Part shown: piece by piece, positions 36,001 through 45,100 of the stretch
Layout of the letters: every line of letters starts with the position of its first letter
Position numbering within the stretch: position 1 is the stretch's first letter
Source: Agrypnia vestita
Taxonomy: Eukaryota; Arthropoda; Insecta; Trichoptera; Phryganeidae
DNA length: 64,000 bases
Direction: 5' to 3'
NCBI GenBank assembly: GCA_016648135.1
Contig: JADDOH010000469.1
Span: 163,386 to 227,385, forward strand
Notes under the pieces: generated by a model
What the model saw: only the letters and a program-made list of their open reading frames with translations
Database searches by the model: none
What the model was told of the DNA's origin: nothing
Program-made: the position numbers and the translations under genes

Positions 36001-39000
36001 GTAAAATTAAATTTTCAAACATTTAATCGAGCTTGTTGTCACGATAAGTTTCTGCGGCTGACACGCCAACATCGACTTAAATTACAATACAATACTGTAT
36101 TGTGGTTGCTGTGATATTAAAGATTTAAGGTTTATATTAGGTCCTTACATATGAAATTGGCGTTTTGCCGTACTGGCAAATTTGATCTCAAATATCTTCT
36201 CTTTAGTTAGGAATTCCAAATCCAAATTTACACAGCTATTTACTCATGTATTTGTGTTTTGAAAATTATAATTCATTTGTTTTTTTCTTTGCGTCACTCA
36301 GTTTACAAAATGAAAAACTTGAAATATCGCGTTATTTACGAGTACGAGTTCCACCGTGGCACCAGTGCTGCAGAAACGGCTCGAAGGATTAATGATGTGT
36401 ATGGCGACGGTGCCGCAAAAGAAAACACAGTGCGTTTTTGGTTCCAACGTTTTCGTTCTGGAAATTTCGACCTGCAGAACAAGCCCCGTGGATGGCCGGA
36501 GACCAAAGTTGATAATGAAGAATTGAAGGCTATTGTGGAAGCGGATCCATCGCAAACCACATCCGAGTTAGCTGCAGGCTGCGGTGTTAGTGATAAAACT
36601 GTTTTAATCCACTTGAAGCAAATTGGTAAGGTGAAAAAGCTTGAAAGGTGGGTACCTCACGAATTGAGTGAAGCAAATCAACAAACGCGCGTTGACTGCT
36701 GCGTTGCATTACTCAACCGGCACAATAATGAAGGGATTTTAAATCGAATCATTACCTGTGATGAAAAGTGGATCCTGTACGATAATCGGAAGCGCTCATC
36801 GCAATGGCTGAACCCTGCCGAACCAGCCAAACCATGCCCCAAGCGAAAATTGACTCCAAAAAAGTTACTTGTGAGCGTTTGGTGGACTAGTGCTGGTGTC
36901 GTTCACTACAGCTTTCTTAAATCTGGCCAGATGATTACGGCAGATGTCTATTGTCAGCAACTGCAAACCATGATGGAAAAGCTAGCTGCTAAACAACCGA
37001 GGCTGGTTAATCGCTCTAGGCCACTGCTGCTTCATGATAACGCTAGACCACACACTGCACAACAGACGGCTACCAAATTAGAGGAGCTTCAATTGGAATG
37101 TCTAAGACATCCACCGTACTCTCCGGACCTTGCCCCAACAGATTACCATTTTTTTCGAAATTTGGATAACTTCTTGCAAAGGAAAAAATTCAACTCGGAT
37201 GGGGCAGTCCTAACCGCCTTCAAAGATTTTATTGATTCCCGTCCGAATGGTTTTTTTAGTAAAGGGATCGATGAACTACCTATGAGATGGCAAAAGTGCA
37301 TAGATAGCAATGGTACATACTTTGATTAAATAAATATATTATAATAAAAAAAAATCAGCTTTATGTTCCTCCCATACTAAACGCCAATTTCATATGTAAG
37401 GACCTAATATTACGGTCGTTTGACATATTTAGATATTGAAACAACGGACATTTTATACCAACTGTAGGGATGTATTTAGATTTGATTCTCGACGTTTCTC
37501 TAAAGTCATATCACAGCGTCATAAAGAGAGTGTGTTAGTGTATAGGAATGTATTAGAGTGATACTGATACTGCGATACGTCTTCAGCGATACATTGAGAA
37601 TCAAATCTCAACACATCCATACGGTTCATACAAAATATGCATTGTTTTAATTCCGAAATATCATAACTAACTATTTCTTACTCATTTAGTATTTGTAGGC
37701 TATAAAAGAGAATTTAATATGAAATGAGAATTTGCTAAATATGTGGTAACCATTTTTCATTTCTGTTACAAATTATTTTCTCTACGTGCGATACCTTTAA
37801 TTTGTTAATGCTCTGTAAAATATAATTTAATAAATTGGGTACGTCTCTTCACCATAGGAATAGACATAGATGATAAAACGTTATTCTCTTTTGTCTTGGC
37901 ATATTACTTCTGCCTCGTACACTTTTATACATCTATTCATGCTGTTATAGAAATATCACGTCCTGGCAACACCGAGAGCAGAAAAACGACCGGCGGCCCG
38001 GCCCGCGGCCGAAGCGAACCAGCCATTCCGTCGCTCGCCACGATCTAGTCAACCATGCTCTCGTCACTCTCGTGAGTATTTTTTTTAAATTTTTTTATTT
38101 AGTATTAAAACTACATTTAAATCATATTACATTTGTCTATTACAATCTACTAAGATACATTTTATTTTATTGCTTTGCCTCTCCAAAAATGACACTTGCT
38201 CATGTACGTGGTGAGGGGCTTACTTTTTATTAGTTTTTTTGGATTTGGCTTATTTGTTCCTTAGCTATATGTCTTGTTATGCATTGTCAAATTATATCGA
38301 TCTAAAGTGTTGGTTTATTTTTTTCTTTAATTGTTGTAAGTCATCGATTTTCTTAATATCCGTAGGTAGGTTATTGAAGTTTTTTATGCCCAAGTATATG
38401 TAGTTTTGTTGACACAGTTTGGTATTATATTTTGGGATTTTAAAATTATTTTTGAATCTTAATGATGTGTTTTTTTCAAATTTAGCAGTTATGTTTTCTT
38501 TAATTAGTATAATTGACGTTTTTTTGTAAACATTCTCTAATTTTGGAACTTGGAATTTAGAGAAAAGTAATTGTATAGAGAAGGTTTTTCTTTTTTTTAT
38601 TATTACTTTATAATTGATCTTTGGATTACTTTCACTGTGTTTATGATGTTATTATACGCCCCTCCCCATCCAATGATTCCATATTGGAGTAGTGCATGGA
38701 CAGAAGCGTAATAAACCATTTTTAAATTATCTATGGTTAGTGTGTTACGCAATCTTATGAACATATATAGGCATTTCCTTATTCTTTTGACCAACTCGCT
38801 AATGTGGCTGTGCCATTTTAGGTATTATAGTATTATTACTGAAATTGTGTAATGAATAGTATATTAGAATAATGTTATAACAGTGTGAATAAACAATGAG
38901 ATAAATGTAAGTACGAACGGTTTAATTATTCTTCCATATTAATGATTAAAAATTTATCTTACATGAATCTGCAGAATTTATTGTGGTTATTAACCAGCAC

Positions 39001-42000
39001 TCCGTGGAATACAGGTGCTTTGCTTGTTGCAATTGCTCCGCGAAAGGATGAAAGTCGTAATTTAATACTAGTTCATCTTATTATCCTCACAGCGTACAAA
39101 TATGCGATTGAGTTACAAAAATGATGGTCAGATGGCAGCTTACGCTTGCAAAGAGTACATAGAAGTGTTAAAAGTCAATATACAAGTTGTTATTGTCAAT
39201 ATTTGGCAACATTGCTTTGTATTCTAGGATAATATTTTTAAAAGGGCTCTTGGCTTTAACCATTGCTGTCGAAATTTGCGTATACATTTTTAATAAATGT
39301 TATGTTTGTACGTTTTTGTTTGTTTTCTGTTTAATTTTGGTGCTTTTTAAATTTTTCTTATAATCTTGAGGGCTCTCTGACTTCAAAAAGTTGATCATCC
39401 GTACTTAACATTTCAAAAAGTTGATCGTTAATAGTTGATAATTTAAAAGGTTGATCATTCATGGTTGATAGTTCACTGTTCTAGAGATTCGATTTCTTGT
39501 AACCTGAAATGCTCTAGTTTCTAGTACGAGTTGCTTGAATAATATCTTAGTGTCAAATTTCAAGAGGCTTTTGGGAAGCCGGCCCTTTGGTCAGAAGGCT
39601 GGTGGTTAAGTTCTGTTGGTTACTTACGACATCTTAATTATTATCTTTTTACTAGAGATGGGTTCATGAACGAACTGTTCTTTTAAAATAGTTCATTTAA
39701 CTGAACGAACGAATCGTATAGTTCACTCTAGTGAACTACTGTTCATTAGTTAGAAATCAATTTTTTTTTGAAAACGACGAGTATTTATAGAAATTCATTG
39801 TAAATCGTTCGTCAAATCAAAATTCCAAATGGCGATGAAATCTTTGTCAGTTAATTCTATTTATGAAAACTGAATGCACCCCAGTGAAATTTTTTTGGTG
39901 GGCAAGTGAATCGTTCGCATATTATGAACGATTGGAGTCGATGTGGATAAAATGTCATTTCAAATCCCTCCTCCTCGTGTGAAATAATTTTGGTGGTGTA
40001 GATGTGAATAAAACAACTTTTTTGAACGATTCAAGGTGAACAGTTCACTTGAATAAACGACTCGTTGAACTACAGTTCAATCAACTGAACTAAAATTCTC
40101 ATCTCTACTTTTATCGTCCTCTTCTCGGTCATACGTCCCACACGACCAAGATGTTTTCATGTGAAAAAAAGTGATCAACAAGTGCATATTGCATTTTAAA
40201 CAAATGGGAAGCATCGCTAATTTTGATATTCTACTTTGCTTAGTTTTGAGTATGATTAAATGATTTGTGATAGCTTTGTAGTTTAGCTTCAGACGTTCAC
40301 TTCAAATGTTTCTGCTTGAAAATGTTAACTGCGTGTTACACTTAACTGTATGTTGGGCGACCTAATTTGATTGAAGTGATATAAATATTGAAAGAGAAAT
40401 CTATTGCATTATTTACGTATTCTTAAATGAATAATTTAAAAACGTTTTAATAATGCAATCGCTTGTGAAAAAACGTGTTAACGCTTATTTACCCCTCCCT
40501 AGGTATGGCTATATCCTATATCTAGTACCTAAATCTGATCTGCTGAGCCAATTAACATAAAATAATTATTAAATACGAGCAATTTAAAAGCATTTTTCAG
40601 CTATTCCTAAAATTTTATAACGATATCGCATAATTAAATATCATTAGTGGGATACCATTTATAATATGGAAAGTAAATTCTTCTGAAAAAAATATTTTGT
40701 ATTCTTCAATAATAATATTTCTTTTTGTGATTTTATAATATAACCATTATTTAGTAAATTATCAACATTCGGGGCCGATGGTCTCTTCGTTGGGATACAA
40801 TGTATACTAAAAATTAAAATTCGACGCACAGTCATTAAAAAAAAACAAAATAATAATATTTATTAAGATTAATGATAGATGTCTCACGGAGACGAAGCTA
40901 TGTATAAGAGAAACGTTTATGGATCACTTAAGTTAGCTCATATAGGCCATCCTACAAAAAGACTTCCATAGGTATATCGTATAAATGGATTCGTCTCTGT
41001 GAGACTTCTATAATTTATCTTAATTATTGATTATACCTCTGTAGACGAAATTCAAAATAATTGTGATCTCAGAATAGGCATATAAAAGTTCGTTAAAAAA
41101 TATTATATAGGATCTAAATAATTAATTAATCTTTAAAGTGAAAACAAATTTGAAAGGTAACTATTTGCGAAAAGAATTTTATTATATATATTTTATTTGC
41201 TATTAAATTTTTTCATCTTTGCATCTAAGGAGCACCTAAGATATTTAACTTATCTAAGGATCACCTAAAATGTTTAACCAGCAATAAGTCTTCAGAATTT
41301 TCTAATTATCTTTTGGAAACAATATCGTATCGGAGACGTGTATCGTCACGAGTTGTCTTGTGTTATGTATATATTTCATGTATTGGTAGACGAAACTAAT
41401 TAGGACGAAATAAGTTTGGGTAGCTTGTTGGTGTAGTGGTCATGACGCTCGCCTTGTAATCTGTTGGTCGGTGGTTCGAGCCCCGTTCCAGGACACTACC
41501 ATGTTAGTCCTATTTTCATAGCAAAAAGATTATTTTGTAAATTGTAAGAATGTGGAATTCATACCACAATACAGAAAACCATCAATCTAGGCCACACACA
41601 CACACAAACACAGTGGCAAGGAATGCCACGTAAGCAAATCGAGGCACGAGCAAGATACGCGCGCGGACTGCAGTTCATTGCACCATCAGCATTTTCCGAT
41701 GAATTCTCCACTCACACAGCCGCACTCCAGGAGACTCCTTTGTTCGTAAATTATATAAAAGGAAGCCCACGCCCTAAGTGGGGATGTCAGTCTCTCATAG
41801 ACCTTCGGCGGGTGACCGGAAGCTACGGCCCTTAGAGTATCTATCATTGTCTTTGTAATCATACTCATGTATATTTTTACTTGTTTCATCGAGATAATTA
41901 TCAAATATTCTACGCCTTTGGAGCTTTTCCGATGCATGACGGTGGTGACCTAAAAGCAACTACTCCAAAGCACCTCCAAACCCTCAAAATAATATTGATG

Positions 42001-42141
42001 CGACACGTATTCCGTGTTTGTATCTCTATTTTTTTAAGAAATAAAAGAAAGAAAGTTTTGAAACGTGTGATGTTGTCACATAACACGTAAAAATTCCCCA
42101 GAAAACACAAAGAAGGAGAAAATACCGGTATTTAATCTATC

Positions 42142-42177
<36 letters not shown>

Positions 42178-45100
42178 GGGCTTAAATTATTTTTTTTTAT
42201 ATAAAAATTTAGCTGAACTTTTATTAATAATGAATATGGTGTATGTAGTATAGGATTCGTGTTACCTTAACACAGTTTCCCAGTCAATATGTCCTGACAC
42301 TCGTTGCTCCTTGGTCTTGTGCGCGTAGTGGGCACATATCCTCTCGTATATGCAGACGTTCTCTCCCATTTCTGCCACCAGCTTCTTCTCAGCCTCGGCA
42401 GCATCCAGGTGATCGGTGCTCTCTTCATATGGTCCAGCGATAGCATCCCGACGTACCCGACGTCGGTATGTACCTGGAAAGAGAATTAATTGAATTTTAT
42501 TTGGGATTTAAAATTTTTTAATTTAGAAATATAGATCTACTTGCTTTATCTCAAAATACATTCAGTTGAGTTTTTGCTTTTCAATACAGCATTACGAAAT
42601 CGTAAAATGGACATCCGGTGATAATATACCAGATGAAATCCTGGATTATAAATATGGGCAAACAAAGAATTGGAAACTCGCACAATCACATATATGTTTT
42701 TTCTAATTATTTTATTTGTTCTTTTGTGTATTAAATACTTGTAAAAAATACTAAATTGGACAAATAATTGCACAAATAATATTTTTTAAATATAGAAGTA
42801 TCATAACCAACTTTCTTTCATAAGAAGGACATTCAAAAATTTGATAATGTGTAGATATTCTCAGGATGAAATTGGTGAACGTTGTGTAAATTGATTAATT
42901 ATGCCAGCTTATACATGTTGTAAGCCCTGGGACATCGTATTAAAAAGTCTTCCACGTACGTTTTTTATATTCAAGCTTCGGCTCTGTGAGACTTTTATAA
43001 TTTATCTTAATTAATGTTGACTTTATCCAGCTCGTACAGGTCATAAGACCTAGGCCAATCTTTTAAGTCTTCCAAATACACATTTATTACAAAGATAGCT
43101 TCATCTCCGTTAAACGTCTATAATTCATATTAATTAAATAATTTAATTACCAAAACACAAATACACTCCATTGTCAAAGCAAACATAATCATGATAAGTG
43201 AACAGATAAAAGGAAGTATAAATGTACCTATATCCAATAAAACAGCCTTACCTATACCATTACATATACCTAGAAATTGAGTACTTCTATAGTCTTTCAG
43301 TAAGACAGACTATTGAAGTAAGATTGAAGATGAAGAGTTGATTGACATAAGAAAAAGAAATCGAGAGTCACAAACATCGACAGCATGTTGATATTGAACT
43401 AATTTTGATCGAGTAGTCTAGATACAGCAAAAGCTTATGGTAAACCGGTCGCTCTGAAGCCATTCTCTCCTCGACCACGGTATCGACTAGCACGCGCTGT
43501 AACCAATAGTAACCTTATAAACTAAAATGTAATCTAGCACCACTAAAACTCTGTTTAAACCCAGTAAATTATTCCGTGAATGCCGGACTACCCTGTGCCT
43601 GTGTACACATGCACACATACGTCACTTCACAGAACACACACAAACAAACATGCAGAACGGATGTAATGAACGGGCCTATCACAATGCGTAGTGTGCAAAT
43701 TTTAAACGAAACGAGTGATCATGTCGATGTGTTAAGTGTCAGCATCGAAAAAAGTAAACAGAATATTTATTTTAATTCTAATTAAATTATTAATGAAAAA
43801 TAGTAATTTTCACTTCATAAATTGCTCGATAAATGGAGAAATCTTTCATGCAATTAATAAAAAAAAATCACTCTTCACCAAAAGATCCAAATCCAATTGC
43901 AAAATATATTTTGTGGGCGGTGACTAGATGATATCTGGGGTATAAAAGCAAAGGCAGAAATATCCAAAAATTAAAAAAATGTTTTTAATGCAGTCACCGA
44001 GTATTGAATTCTAGATTTTATGTATCTACGCCTTCCAAAATCATGTTTCATGTCAATTTATAAGCTATGTAAGATTCCTATAAAATATCTAATTCAGTAC
44101 ATTAATTTCTTTTTTTTGAATATTCCTGCCTTTGTTTTTATGCTCCACGAATGTGGTCGTCTTATCCAACAATATACCTGTTTACGGCTAGATATGGAGT
44201 CAAAAATAAACATTCCGTATTAAATATTGACATATCTAATACATGGTTGGAATGGCGATAGTTACTGGAAATGGATGTGACAATTCTGAGAGAATTTAGG
44301 TATAACAAAATGACTTAAAAAATGACTTAACCTTCGTTCGCCGATTATGTAAGATAGTCTCAAAGGTCATTGTTATTGTGGATCAATTTGTTCCCATTAT
44401 TTTTATCTAGACACATATTATTATAAAAATCTATTCAATGCAATATAATAACTTCGTTCGTTCTATTATGTTGGCACTTTAAATATATAATACATTATGT
44501 ATATCTATCTATCTGTCTGAGTACCCACTACAGAATTTTTCATTTTCTTTCAGAGAAATTTTAATCCATGTCTTGCACAGTTTAAGTAGGTATTTAAATA
44601 TTTTACGTACATTTCCTAATTTACAACATCCCATTAAATACAACAATATGGTGCACATTGAGTTTTGTGAAAATTTTGACTTGTTTAATAATTATAAAAA
44701 AACTAGCTGTAACCCGTCAAAAATAACGCTACTTTTAAATGTCGGTTCCTAAAGAATAAGAAAAAAAGTAGAAAAAATTTTTAAAAATTAAGTAAAAAGA
44801 AAAAGATAAGAAAAACAAAAAAGAAATAGGAAAAAATATTATATAATTTTCAATTATTTTTGTTTTTTAAATATATGTATTTTAAAATTGTTTATAGATT
44901 TTGTGTTTTTTAAATGTAATAAAATGATTTTTAATAATAAGACAATTTAATAATAAATAATTCGTAATTAATATAATAATAACGTAATTCCTCCGAATTC
45001 TACCATCTCCTATTACATAATGTAACGAGTGCGTATACACTCAAAAATGATTTAAAAAAATTTATAATTATCCTTGTTTTTAATGTTGTTTATGAAGACC

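Noticed and set aside
38942..39124. 60-codon plus frame
   Set aside because: No similarity, no splice signals; length expected by chance.
41419..41500. Functional tRNA-Thr
   Set aside because: A and B boxes are present but the acceptor ends do not pair and the anticodon stem is poor; treated as SINE or pseudogene.
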